This document shows, in pieces, positions 19,158 through 26,849 of a DNA stretch of 58,625 nt (the stretch's first letter is position 1; every line of letters starts with the position of its first letter). Source of the DNA: Acidobacteriota bacterium (lineage in GTDB: Bacteria > Acidobacteriota > Terriglobia > Bryobacterales > Bryobacteraceae); contig JAFDVS010000089.1 of the NCBI GenBank assembly GCA_018268935.1, positions 566 through 59,190 on the forward strand. Reading direction: 5' to 3'. The position numbers and the translations under genes are program-made. The notes below the pieces were generated by a model. That model did not search any database and had not been told where the DNA came from. It worked only from the letters and a program-made list of their open reading frames with translations.

Positions 19158-19158
19158 A

Positions 19159-19716
19159 TTACGCCCCAGGCTGATTCCCCGCTAGCTCCCGGTGCAGCCA
19201 CGCCTGCGCAAACCGCAGTTCCCGTTGCACCGTCGCGGGCGAAACGGCCAGCGCCGCCGCCGATTCCTCCACCGTCATCCCTCCGAAATAGCGCATCTCC
19301 ACCACCTGCGCCGCGCGCTCGAATTCGGACTCCAGCCGGTCCAGTGCACTATTCAACTCCAGCAGCATATCCTCGCCGCCATTGCCGATATCTCCACAAT
19401 CCTCCAGGTGCACCGTCATCCCCTTCGATCGTTTCTCCGCCTTTTCATAGCGCACCATATCCACCAGCACATTGCGCATGATGCGGGACGCCATCGCGAA
19501 AAAGTGCGCCCTGCTTTCAAATGCCTGGTTCCCCGCACCCGCCATGCGCAGATATGCTTCATGAACCAACCCAGTGGCACTCAGCGTAACCGACCAATCT
19601 CCACGCAGGTGCCCCGCCGCCAGCTTTTTCAGCTCTCCATACAACACGGGCATCAGTTGCCGCCGCGCTTCCGCATCCCCCGCCCCTGCCCTCTGCAGCA
19701 TCACCGTGATGTCCAT
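19159..19716 (-). CDS. ECF-type sigma factor (copy 1)
   Basis: A 185-aa extracytoplasmic-function sigma factor. Region 2 contains SATGLVHEAYLRMAG and FFAMASRIMRNVLVDMVRYEKA, and region 4 contains VVEMRYFGGMTVEESAAALAVSPATVQRELRFA as the -35-binding helix-turn-helix. No anti-sigma gene is adjacent; the kinase encoded tail-to-tail is the likely regulator. The frame extends to 19803, but the ATG at 19716 matches the start of its paralogue at 21682 (both MDIT) and lies 7 nt after a TATCCT hexamer. Confidence 0.9.
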   Translation of the reverse strand: MDITVMLQRAGAGDAEARRQLMPVLYGELKKLAAGHLRGDWSVTLSATGLVHEAYLRMAGAGNQAFESRAHFFAMASRIMRNVLVDMVRYEKAEKRSKGMTVHLEDCGDIGNGGEDMLLELNSALDRLESEFERAAQVVEMRYFGGMTVEESAAALAVSPATVQRELRFAQAWLHRELAGNQPGA

Positions 19717-19723
19717 AGTCCCC

Positions 19724-19729
19724 AGGATA
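19724..19729 (-). promoter_or_regulatory. -10-like element of ECF sigma gene 1
   Basis: TATCCT on the minus strand ends 7 nt before the start codon. The surrounding CGTTATCCTGG is nearly the same as CGGTTATTCTGG before the paralogous ECF gene, suggesting a conserved promoter with a very short leader. Confidence 0.4.
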
Positions 19730-19846
19730 ACGGACGACGCACAGACCCGGCAGATGGGCTCGTGTTGCACCCATCGGCCGAGTTGCGCGAGCCCGGCTGG
19801 CATGTCGGCCCAGGGAAGCCGTGCCGGCCGGCCCGAAACAAAATTG

Positions 19847-21082
19847 TTACGGTTTTTTTGCAGCGTGTATGTGCTCGATCGACACCAGCGTTCGGGGCAC
19901 CCACTGCACGGCGCCGCCGAGCAGTTCGGGTGGATGGTTGGCCGCCCAGTCGTTCAGCGATTTGATCTCCGCCTCCGTATCGAAATCCCCTTCCACCGAC
20001 ACCGCAGGTTTTATGGAAGGATCCTTTTCCCTGCGAGCTGCTTGCTCTTTCGCTGCTTCCTTCGACTCATAGGAAGCCCCCGTGCTGACCCAGGAAGCCT
20101 GTTTCAATTTCTTCACCAGCACGACATCGAGATCCACCAACCGGTTCACCACCGCCTCGCGAAGTATGTTCGCGTCTTCATCCAACGCAACCGGCCCCCA
20201 GCCCCCATGCTTGTTGTCGTAAAGATGGTACTTGCGCTTCAGAATCCACAGCGCCCAGATCTCAATCTCGATCTTCTTGCTCATCAGATAGAGATCTTCC
20301 TGTTTCGGATCGTTTCCGAAGTACGTCCAGTCCCGTGCCCACTTTGCCCGCACTTCATTCACGGCAATGCGAATCATCCCCTTGGTAATCGCCTCCTGGC
20401 GTTCGTAGGGGAAGCTCACGCTGCCGGCAAGGTTGCGATACATCATGTCGACAAGGGTTTGCCCGTATTGAGGGTCATTGAGGATCTCCATCGCCAGATT
20501 GAGAATGGCCGCGCTGCGCAGGCTCGCCTCCCGCAGGAGCGCATTCTCCACCACCGTCTTGAAGCTCTCGATCTTGCCATCACTGGGAACAGTGATGGGG
20601 CCCGTGTCGCCCGTGCCAGCCTGCAACTTGAATACGCGGTCGGTACCCACTTTGACCGTGGAATTCACCAAATCGCCAAAGACCTTCGCCGCCAAAACTC
20701 CAGTTTTCTCGCCGTTTGCAGCGGCCGCGATGGCCTCGGGCCGGTTCACGACATATTTGCCGAACTTAGCCGACAGCGACGCTTGCAGCGAGTGCGAAAG
20801 CCACGAGAACATCGGGCCAGCCACGAACGATAACGCGAGCATCGCCATACCGTCCTCCGCGGCCATCCTGCTGAACACATCCTTGTGGTTGTTGTAGGCA
20901 TTCTGCTGCGCATCCACAACGCGGTTCAGATGCATCTGCCATTTCCGGATTTGTTCGTTGTATTCCGCGACAACGTGCGTTCCAATCAGACTGTGGGCAT
21001 AACTGCGCAGGTCATTCTCCAGGACTCTTCGCTCTTCACCTGATAGCGCCGCCTGTGTTGTTTTTCGTTGTGGAAGTGCCAA
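19847..21082 (-). CDS. orphan protein in operon with ECF sigma factor
   Basis: About 411 aa, family not recognised. There is no signal peptide. Residues about 80-110 include a moderately hydrophobic stretch (MLALSFVAGPMFSWLSHSL). The rest is mostly helical and charged, with a Trp/Lys/Tyr-rich section (EIEIWALWILKRKYHLYDN) and an Ala/Lys/Glu-rich region before the C-terminus. The TTG at 21082 is preferred as start because GAGGAG lies 6 nt upstream; a TTG at 21115 is the alternative. It directly follows ECF sigma copy 2 on the same strand, so its expression probably depends on the same promoter. Confidence 0.65.
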   Translation of the reverse strand: MALPQRKTTQAALSGEERRVLENDLRSYAHSLIGTHVVAEYNEQIRKWQMHLNRVVDAQQNAYNNHKDVFSRMAAEDGMAMLALSFVAGPMFSWLSHSLQASLSAKFGKYVVNRPEAIAAAANGEKTGVLAAKVFGDLVNSTVKVGTDRVFKLQAGTGDTGPITVPSDGKIESFKTVVENALLREASLRSAAILNLAMEILNDPQYGQTLVDMMYRNLAGSVSFPYERQEAITKGMIRIAVNEVRAKWARDWTYFGNDPKQEDLYLMSKKIEIEIWALWILKRKYHLYDNKHGGWGPVALDEDANILREAVVNRLVDLDVVLVKKLKQASWVSTGASYESKEAAKEQAARREKDPSIKPAVSVEGDFDTEAEIKSLNDWAANHPPELLGGAVQWVPRTLVSIEHIHAAKKP

Positions 21083-21127
21083 TCCGTTCTCCTCGCCTTT
21101 ACCTTCGAAAAGCAAGGAGCAAAGCGA

Positions 21128-21682
21128 TCAGCCCTCAGCCTTCTTCTCCAACTCCCTCTGCAGCCATGCCTGGCCGAATCGCAACTGCCGCCGCACGGTG
21201 ACAGCAGAAACACCAAGCGCCGTCGCGCACTCCTCCACCGTCATCCCGCCGAAGAACCGCATCTCAATCACCTCGGCCGACCGCGGATGCGACTCCGCCA
21301 GCCGCCGCAGTGCATTGTCCAGATCCAGCAAATGCTCCGGGCGCTTGGTTCCCACATCCCCAAAATCCTCCAGTTGCACCACCAGCCCGCTGCCTCGTTT
21401 CTGTGCCTTGTTGTGCCGTACCAGATCCACCAGCACATTGCGCATGATCCGCGATGCAATTCCGAAAAAGTGCGACCGGTTCTCGAAGTCCGGGTTCACA
21501 CTTCCAGCCATTCGCAGGTACGCCTCATGCACCAACCCGGTGGCGCTGAGCGTAACCGGCCAGTCGTTTTTCAGATGCCCTGCCGCCAGCTTCTTCAGCT
21601 CGGTGTAGAGCGCCGGCATGATCTTCTGCTGCGCCTCCTCGTCCCCTGATCCCGCCTTGCGCAACAGTCCTGTGATGTCCAT
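21128..21682 (-). CDS. ECF-type sigma factor (copy 2)
   Basis: A 184-aa ECF sigma factor clearly paralogous to the one at 19159-19716. Both have SATGLVHEAYLRMAG in region 2 and MRxFGGMTVEE at the start of region 4. Region 4 continues with ATALGVSAVTVRRQLRFG. The ATG at 21682 (MDITGLLRKAGSGDEEA) aligns with the paralogue's start and is preceded by TATTCT 8 nt upstream; the open frame beyond it to 21859 is not conserved between the two. Followed by the orphan gene ending at 19847. Confidence 0.9.
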   Translation of the reverse strand: MDITGLLRKAGSGDEEAQQKIMPALYTELKKLAAGHLKNDWPVTLSATGLVHEAYLRMAGSVNPDFENRSHFFGIASRIMRNVLVDLVRHNKAQKRGSGLVVQLEDFGDVGTKRPEHLLDLDNALRRLAESHPRSAEVIEMRFFGGMTVEECATALGVSAVTVRRQLRFGQAWLQRELEKKAEG

Positions 21683-21690
21683 ACTGCTCC

Positions 21691-21696
21691 AGAATA
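21691..21696 (-). promoter_or_regulatory. -10-like element of ECF sigma gene 2
   Basis: TATTCT on the minus strand, 8 nt before the ATG at 21682, in the context CGGTTATTCTGGAGCAGT. A second TTATTCT copy lies about 21 nt further upstream. Confidence 0.4.
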
Positions 21697-21758
21697 ACCG
21701 AAGGGGGCGTGGTAGAATAAGAGAAGGTTGGCCGCAACCGCGGCTGGATGGTCTCCAT

Positions 21759-22094
21759 TTGCGAAAGTTCATCTTTTGGGAGTTTCCCCGGGCAAGCTGG
21801 CAGTACGACGTAATGGTCGGCCTGATCCTCGCATTCATTTTCTTCACTCCCCGGGCCATGTTTCGCGATCAGCCCCGAGCCTCCAGCGTCGTCATGCTTC
21901 CTTCCGAACGTGGTGTTACCCAGTTCTGGATTGAGCCGGACCTTCTCGTCAATCTCAATGAAGCACAGCGGCTTGATCGTGCCAACCAGTTGCTGCGCAG
22001 CCGTACAGGCGGCCCCCACCGGGTGACTCGTCTGGAGCCGATCTTCGATTCCGAGGAAGAGATCCGCGGCTATATGGCGTACGCAACCGAGTAA
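21759..22094 (+). CDS. small conserved membrane protein upstream of lolA
   Basis: About 111 aa. It has one transmembrane helix in the segment FPRASWQYDVMVGLILAFIF followed by FTPRAMF, then a soluble tail with RVTRLEPIFDSEEEIRGY. I recall similar short proteins next to LolA-like genes in other Acidobacteria, but no function is known to me. There is no good ATG: the TTG at 21759 after a weak GGATGG is the most reasonable start, because further upstream the frame overlaps the divergent ECF gene. The lolA start is 26 bp downstream. Confidence 0.65.
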   Translation: MRKFIFWEFPRASWQYDVMVGLILAFIFFTPRAMFRDQPRASSVVMLPSERGVTQFWIEPDLLVNLNEAQRLDRANQLLRSRTGGPHRVTRLEPIFDSEEEIRGYMAYATE

Positions 22095-22119
22095 GGGCGG
22101 AAGGCATCCCACTTTCAGG

Positions 22120-22797
22120 ATGAGAGCGTTATCCAAACTGGCAATTCTCTGCACGATTAGTGCAGCCGCGCACGGAGAGTCCCTTTCCGAACTGCAAGCC
22201 CGAATCGATCAGTCGGCCACAGCCTTTCGCGGCATGACTGCGAAACTGCGCCGCATCTCCTACACCGCGGTCATCAAAGACACCAGCGAGGAACAGGGCA
22301 CCATCGCCATCAAGGCGGCTAAGCCCAAGGAAATGCAGGTCCGGGTCGATTTCACATCCCCCGACGTCAAGAGTTGGGCCTTCCGCGGGCGCAAGGCCGA
22401 ACTGTTCATCCCCAAGATCAACACGGTCCAGGAATACGACCTTGGCAAGCACGGCAAACTCCTTGATCAGTTCCTGCTTCTCGGTTTCGGAACCATGGTC
22501 AAAGACCTGCAAAAAAGCTACAACCTGAAACTGGCGGGCGAAGAATCGCTCGGAGGCACAAAAACCTCCAAACTGGAGCTCATTCCCAAATCCGAAGAGG
22601 CGCGAACGCATCTACAGAAGGTAGAGATCTGGTTCCCCCTCTCGGCCGGGAATCCCATTCAACAGAAGTTTTATCTCGGTTCTGGCGATTATATGTTGGT
22701 GACTTACCAGGACACCAAAATCGATCCGAACCTGCCGGACACTGCGGTCCGGCTCGCTCTCCCGGCGAACGTAAAACGGGAATACCCCCAAAAATAG
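22120..22797 (+). CDS. lolA: LolA-like outer-membrane lipoprotein carrier
   Basis: A 225-aa periplasmic protein with signal peptide MRALSKLAILCTISAAAHG. The fold expected of LolA/LolB (half beta-barrel that shuttles lipoproteins to the outer membrane) is suggested by FRGMTAKLRRISYTAVI, an alternating-hydrophobic middle part, KAELFIPKINTVQEYDLGK and the C-terminal VEIWFPLSAGNPIQQKFYL. It is somewhat divergent from proteobacterial LolA, so a related lipid-handling role is possible. In probable operon with the small membrane protein upstream and a DUF1624 protein 16 bp downstream. Confidence 0.78.
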   Translation: MRALSKLAILCTISAAAHGESLSELQARIDQSATAFRGMTAKLRRISYTAVIKDTSEEQGTIAIKAAKPKEMQVRVDFTSPDVKSWAFRGRKAELFIPKINTVQEYDLGKHGKLLDQFLLLGFGTMVKDLQKSYNLKLAGEESLGGTKTSKLELIPKSEEARTHLQKVEIWFPLSAGNPIQQKFYLGSGDYMLVTYQDTKIDPNLPDTAVRLALPANVKREYPQK

Positions 22798-22812
22798 GCA
22801 CCAACATCCTTC

Positions 22813-23934
22813 ATGGCGACACAATCCCAACCAGAATCGAATCCTGCGAGTAGTTCCAACCTCACTTCTTCCCCTAAGGTCTCCCGACTGGCTTTCCTCG
22901 ATTGGACGCGCGGTTTGGCCGCCGTCATCATGCTGCAGGGCCACGTTTTTCATTCATTCTCCCGCACCGACCTGCGCACTCAGGACGCATTCATCCTGTC
23001 CCAATTTGTCGGTGGCATGCCCCCCGCTATCTTCCTGTTTCTGACCGGCGTTACGCTCGCATTCCTCATGGAAAGCACGGAACGCAAGGGAACCGCCGGC
23101 TGGGACCGCGTGTGGATCTCGATGCGCCGCGCCGGCTACCTGTTCGCGCTCGCCATCGCTTTCCGTCTCCAGTTGTACCTGTTCGGCATGCCCCAGAACG
23201 ATATCGGCCAGTTGTTTCGCGTCGACATCCTCAACTGCATGGGCTTCGGTATCGCCGCGGTTTCCGTGATGGCCCTGTTCACCACCCTGGAGCGAGTCCG
23301 CCTCTGCGCGATCCTCGGCTTGGCAATCGCCGGGATATCGCCCCTCATTGCTTCACTCGACACCAGCGCCATTCATCCGTTCCTCCGGGCTTACTTCGTC
23401 CCCGGCGCCGACAACTTCAGTTTCTTCCCCTGGGGAGCTTTCCTCGCCTTCGGCCTCAGCGCCGGCAGCGTGTTGCGTCTCTCGCCTGCTTCGGAATTGA
23501 AACAGGCCATGCAGTGGGGCGCATGGCTCGGACTTGTCCTGGTCATCGCCGCCCAATACTTCAGCAATCTTCCCTATTCCCTCTACCCCAAATCCGATTT
23601 CTGGCTCGACAGCCCTGGCCTCGTTCTCATCAAGCTCGGCGTGATCCTCATGCTGCTCGCCTTCGCCTACCTCTGGAACACCTACATGGTCACCGGATGG
23701 AGCTGGGTCCGCCAGTTGGGCACCACCTCTCTGCTGATCTACTGGGTCCATACCGAGTTAGTCTACGGCCGCTGGTTCAGTTACTGGAAAGAAGGGTTGT
23801 CCACGCCCATCACAGTTCTGGTGGCTGCCCTCGTGATCGCGTCCATGTTGGGACTTTCTGTGGCCCGCACCCGTTGGCCACAGATCAAAGAAGCCATCTG
23901 GCCCAGTTCCACCGCGCTCCCCGAAGCGGACTGA
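22813..23934 (+). CDS. DUF1624 / heparan-alpha-glucosaminide acetyltransferase-like membrane protein
   Basis: A 373-aa protein with about ten transmembrane helices. The family signature lies early: RLAFLDWTRGLAAVIMLQGH with the conserved His, then GGMPPAIFLFLTGVTLAF. Related proteins transfer acetyl groups across membranes onto sugars (the animal HGSNAT group); bacterial substrates are mostly unknown. An Ser/Pro-rich cytoplasmic N-terminus precedes the first helix. It follows the lolA-like gene by 15 bp. Confidence 0.8.
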   Translation: MATQSQPESNPASSSNLTSSPKVSRLAFLDWTRGLAAVIMLQGHVFHSFSRTDLRTQDAFILSQFVGGMPPAIFLFLTGVTLAFLMESTERKGTAGWDRVWISMRRAGYLFALAIAFRLQLYLFGMPQNDIGQLFRVDILNCMGFGIAAVSVMALFTTLERVRLCAILGLAIAGISPLIASLDTSAIHPFLRAYFVPGADNFSFFPWGAFLAFGLSAGSVLRLSPASELKQAMQWGAWLGLVLVIAAQYFSNLPYSLYPKSDFWLDSPGLVLIKLGVILMLLAFAYLWNTYMVTGWSWVRQLGTTSLLIYWVHTELVYGRWFSYWKEGLSTPITVLVAALVIASMLGLSVARTRWPQIKEAIWPSSTALPEAD

Positions 23935-23958
23935 TCCCCCAATCGGGGGACCCCGATT
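23935..23958 (+). terminator. hairpin after DUF1624 gene, possible terminator
   Basis: TCCCCC/GGGGGA with an AATC loop (23935-23950) overlaps an alternative pairing AATCGGGG/CCCCGATT (23941-23958). Strong GC stems lie right at the stop codon, but there is no T tract, so rho-independent termination is not certain. Confidence 0.4.
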
Positions 23959-23998
23959 TCCATCGCCCGCGTGATGTTCACGGCGGCCTGCCTCACCC

Positions 23999-24004
23999 TA
24001 CACT
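23999..24004 (+). promoter_or_regulatory. -10-like element of the histidine kinase gene
   Basis: TACACT lies 6 nt before the ATG at 24011, with TTCACG 16 bp further upstream as a possible -35. The transcript would begin at or next to the start codon. Confidence 0.4.
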
Positions 24005-24010
24005 GGGTCC

Positions 24011-25306
24011 ATGACAAGCCAAAACACAGCGTCCAACCGGTGGGAGGCCATCGACACGTCATGGATCTTCCGCCTCTACGCTCTCATCGCTATCATGGCC
24101 GGAGCAGCGCTCATCGGGTGGGGTGGAGTCTGGTTCGGCGCCGACCTCGAAGGCCTCAAATGGGGCAAAGCAATGCTCCTCCGCGTGTTTGGAGCGCAAA
24201 TCGTATTGGCAGGCTGTTGTGCCGCGGCATTCTCCGCCGTCGAGAGCCCAGACACCCGCCGCCTTGCGCTTCTCTGGTTCGGCATCGGACATGCGGTCGT
24301 CGCACTCATCGTCGCCCTGCAAACCGCGGTCACCGGCCCCAAACTCACCTCCGAAATCGCCTTCCTCCTCTTCGGAATTGCTTTCGCCTTGTTGTATCTG
24401 TGGGGAACCGCCGATGGCGCCCCGCAATCCGTCATCCTCCTTTCTCTCTTTGGACCCTCCCCGCAGCGATCCACGGACCACCTTCGCAACCAGTACGAAC
24501 ATCAGATCCGTGAGGCGGCCCGGCAGGAAGAGCGCAACCGCCTCGCCCGCGACCTGCACGACTCCGTGAAGCAACAGATCTACGCCATCCAGACCGCCGC
24601 CGCCACTGCTGAGGTCCGCATCGAGAACGACGCCGAAGGAGCCCGGCAGGCCCTCAGCAGCATCCGCAACGCCGCTCGCGAAGCGAGTACAGAAATGCAG
24701 GCAATGCTCGATCAACTGCGCGCGGCGCCGCTCGAAAACGCCGGACTCATCTCCGCCATCCGCCAACAGTGCGAAGCCACCGGCTTCCGCACGGGCGCCA
24801 GCGTGCAATGCTCCTTTGGCGAACTGCCGCCCTCTCGCGAGTTTCCTCCCGGCGCGCAGGAAGCCTTGCTCCGGGTCACGCAGGAGGCCTTGGCCAACAC
24901 AGCCCGCCATGCCCGCGCAAAAAATGTCTCGCTGTCCCTCACCTCCGGCGCCGGATTCGTCCAGTTGCAGGTTCGCGATGACGGCGCGGGCTTCGACACC
25001 CTCGCGCCAAATCAGAGGGGCGGCCAGGGGCTCTCCAACATCCGCGCTCGCGCCGAAGAATTCGGCGGCGCCTTCGACATCGAAAGCTCCCCCGGCATGG
25101 GAACCCGCGTTAGTTTCTCCATCCCCTACGCACCTGCCGAACCAGCGTCCACCTATGCACGCCGTGCGATTCTCTACGCGGCAGCGCTCGTCACCCTCAT
25201 CGCGGTGATGTATTTCCGGCGCGCCAGCCCGGGGCTTACCGCTCTCACCGTCATGTTCCTGATCGGAACCGCTCGCAACGCAGTAGCATGGAACAGAGTC
25301 CGATGA
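24011..25306 (+). CDS. sensor histidine kinase (NarL-type, HisKA_3)
   Basis: A 431-aa membrane kinase. Four transmembrane helices occupy residues 18-150, with no large periplasmic domain. The HisKA_3 dimerisation helix has phospho-acceptor His183 in RLARDLHDSVKQQI, and the ATPase domain has QEALANTARHARAK (N box), VRDDGAGFD and GGQGLSNIRARAEEFGG (G boxes). Two further hydrophobic segments follow the ATPase domain at the C-terminus, which is unusual. The stop overlaps the response-regulator ATG by 4 bp (ATGA), so the pair is translationally coupled. Confidence 0.93.
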   Translation: MTSQNTASNRWEAIDTSWIFRLYALIAIMAGAALIGWGGVWFGADLEGLKWGKAMLLRVFGAQIVLAGCCAAAFSAVESPDTRRLALLWFGIGHAVVALIVALQTAVTGPKLTSEIAFLLFGIAFALLYLWGTADGAPQSVILLSLFGPSPQRSTDHLRNQYEHQIREAARQEERNRLARDLHDSVKQQIYAIQTAAATAEVRIENDAEGARQALSSIRNAAREASTEMQAMLDQLRAAPLENAGLISAIRQQCEATGFRTGASVQCSFGELPPSREFPPGAQEALLRVTQEALANTARHARAKNVSLSLTSGAGFVQLQVRDDGAGFDTLAPNQRGGQGLSNIRARAEEFGGAFDIESSPGMGTRVSFSIPYAPAEPASTYARRAILYAAALVTLIAVMYFRRASPGLTALTVMFLIGTARNAVAWNRVR

Positions 25307-25947
25307 AACCAATCACCATCGTCCTGGTGGATGACCATCGCGTCGTCACCGCGAGCCTTAAGGCCTATCTCGAATCCTTCCCTGAATTCCGCATCGCGGG
25401 CATCGCGGCCTCCGGCGAGGAACTGCTCCAGCACGTCGCCGCATGGAACCCGCAAGTGATCCTACAGGACCTCCTGATGCCCGGCGGAATGGACGGAATT
25501 GAAGCCATTCGCCGTGTACAGGAGCGGGTGCCCGCGGTGAAGGTGATCGCACTCACCGCATCCACGGACGAGGCCCGCATGATGGGGGCCCTCCGCGCCG
25601 GTGCCGCCGGCTACGTGCGCAAAGATGCCGAGCCCGAGATCCTCCTCGCCGCTGTCCGTGCCGTCGCCGCCGGACGCACTTACATTGATCCCTCAGTCGG
25701 CCGAGTGCTCCTCAACGCCACCGGCCATGGCAACCACGAAACGCTAAGTCCCCGCGAAACCGAAGCACTCCGCCGCATCGCCCTCGGGCTCTCCAACAAG
25801 GAGATCGCCTCCGCCCTTAACATCAGCGAGGAAACGGTCAAGACGCACGTCGCCAGCCTCTTCACCAAGCTGCAGGTAGAAAACCGCGCCCAGGCGATTG
25901 TGCAGGCTCTCAAGCGCCACCTGATCGACATCGACGAACTCAACTAG
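25303..25947 (+). CDS. NarL/FixJ-family response regulator
   Basis: A 214-aa DNA-binding regulator. The receiver domain (1-120) has the acidic pocket VDDH, phospho-acceptor Asp56 in VILQDLLMPGGMDG, and the conserved Thr/Lys positions (ALTAS, VRKDA). The LuxR-type helix-turn-helix is SPRETEALRRIALGLSNKEI followed by ALNISEETVKTHVASLFTKL. The ATG at 25303 overlapping the kinase stop is chosen over the ATG 15 nt upstream. It is the cognate partner of the preceding kinase; target genes are not evident. Confidence 0.94.
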   Translation: MKPITIVLVDDHRVVTASLKAYLESFPEFRIAGIAASGEELLQHVAAWNPQVILQDLLMPGGMDGIEAIRRVQERVPAVKVIALTASTDEARMMGALRAGAAGYVRKDAEPEILLAAVRAVAAGRTYIDPSVGRVLLNATGHGNHETLSPRETEALRRIALGLSNKEIASALNISEETVKTHVASLFTKLQVENRAQAIVQALKRHLIDIDELN

Positions 25948-26096
25948 CGCGATCACGAAGAAATACGATTTATTTTTCTCCTAATTTCAACTCCTTTCCC
26001 ACAAACCCACCCTGGCCAGACGAACCCGCCTGCTACCCTCGAACCAGAAATCAATCTCGCGCCCCGTAGGGTCGCCCTTAGAAAGAAGTCATCCCT
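25948..26096. other. 149-bp intergenic region
   Basis: AT-richer stretch after the response-regulator stop with a pyrimidine-rich run, then GC-rich sequence up to the next gene. I see no convincing promoter, hairpin or small gene; a weak AGAAAG lies about 10 nt before the ATG at 26097. Confidence 0.4.
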
Positions 26097-26840
26097 ATGT
26101 TCATCGAAGCCGTCGTCGTCTGCGACCGTTACCACGATTTCCTCGCGGAAACCTTGCCCCACAATCGCCTCCTCTTCGACAAGATGGTCGTCGTTACCTC
26201 TCACGAAGACAAAGCCACTCGCCGCCTTTGCGAATACTGGAACGTGGAGTGCGTGCCCACAGACCGTCTGCAATCCCGCAAGGGCCAATTCTGCAAAGGC
26301 GCCGGTATCAACGACGGCCTCGCCCGCCTCAGCCTCAATGGTTGGGCCGTCCACATGGACGCCGATATCATGCTGCCGCCGCTCACCCGGCAGATCCTCA
26401 GTCAGGCTGACCTCGACCCATCCTTCATCTACGGCCTCGACCGGCACATGGTCCCGTCCTACGGCGATTGGCGTAAATTTATGTCAACCCCCGGCCTCCA
26501 GCAGGAAGCCAAAGTCTTCTGCCACACCCGCCATTTCGAAATCGGCGTGCGCGTCATTCCGGAATGTTTTCAGGGCTACGTCCCCATCGGCTTCTTCCAG
26601 TTGTGGCATCCGCAGACCAGCGGTGTCCGAAGCTACCCCGAACAACACACCAATGCAGCCCGCGGCGATGTCCTGTTCGCCATTCAGTGGCCGCGCGCCA
26701 AACGCGCCCTCATCCCGGAAGTGATCTGCTATCACCTCGAATCGGAAAAAGCACCCATGGGCGCTAATTGGAACGGCCGCGCCACCAAACGCTTCGGCGC
26801 CGAATCCCAGCGCGAGGAAAACTACGAATTCGAATGGTGA
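26097..26840 (+). CDS. GT-A-like glycosyltransferase of unknown role
   Basis: A 247-aa cytoplasmic protein. The N-terminus MFIEAVVVCDRYHDFLAETL followed by KMVVVTSHEDKATRRLCEY fits the nucleotide-binding half of a GT-A fold, and HMDADIMLPP (Asp88-Ala-Asp90) looks like the metal-binding DxD motif. The C-terminal half has IPEVICYHLE and a Gly/Asn/Arg-rich end. There is no membrane segment. Donor and acceptor are unknown, and no sugar or capsule genes surround it. Convergent with mpg, with 4 bp between the stops. Confidence 0.6.
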   Translation: MFIEAVVVCDRYHDFLAETLPHNRLLFDKMVVVTSHEDKATRRLCEYWNVECVPTDRLQSRKGQFCKGAGINDGLARLSLNGWAVHMDADIMLPPLTRQILSQADLDPSFIYGLDRHMVPSYGDWRKFMSTPGLQQEAKVFCHTRHFEIGVRVIPECFQGYVPIGFFQLWHPQTSGVRSYPEQHTNAARGDVLFAIQWPRAKRALIPEVICYHLESEKAPMGANWNGRATKRFGAESQREENYEFEW

Positions 26841-26849
26841 CCGATCACC
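26836..26849. terminator. short hairpin spanning two convergent stop codons
   Basis: GGTGA/TCACC with loop CCGA. The left arm holds the stop of the glycosyltransferase-like gene and the right arm the stop of mpg. A five-pair stem without T tract can only be a weak bidirectional terminator. Confidence 0.3.
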
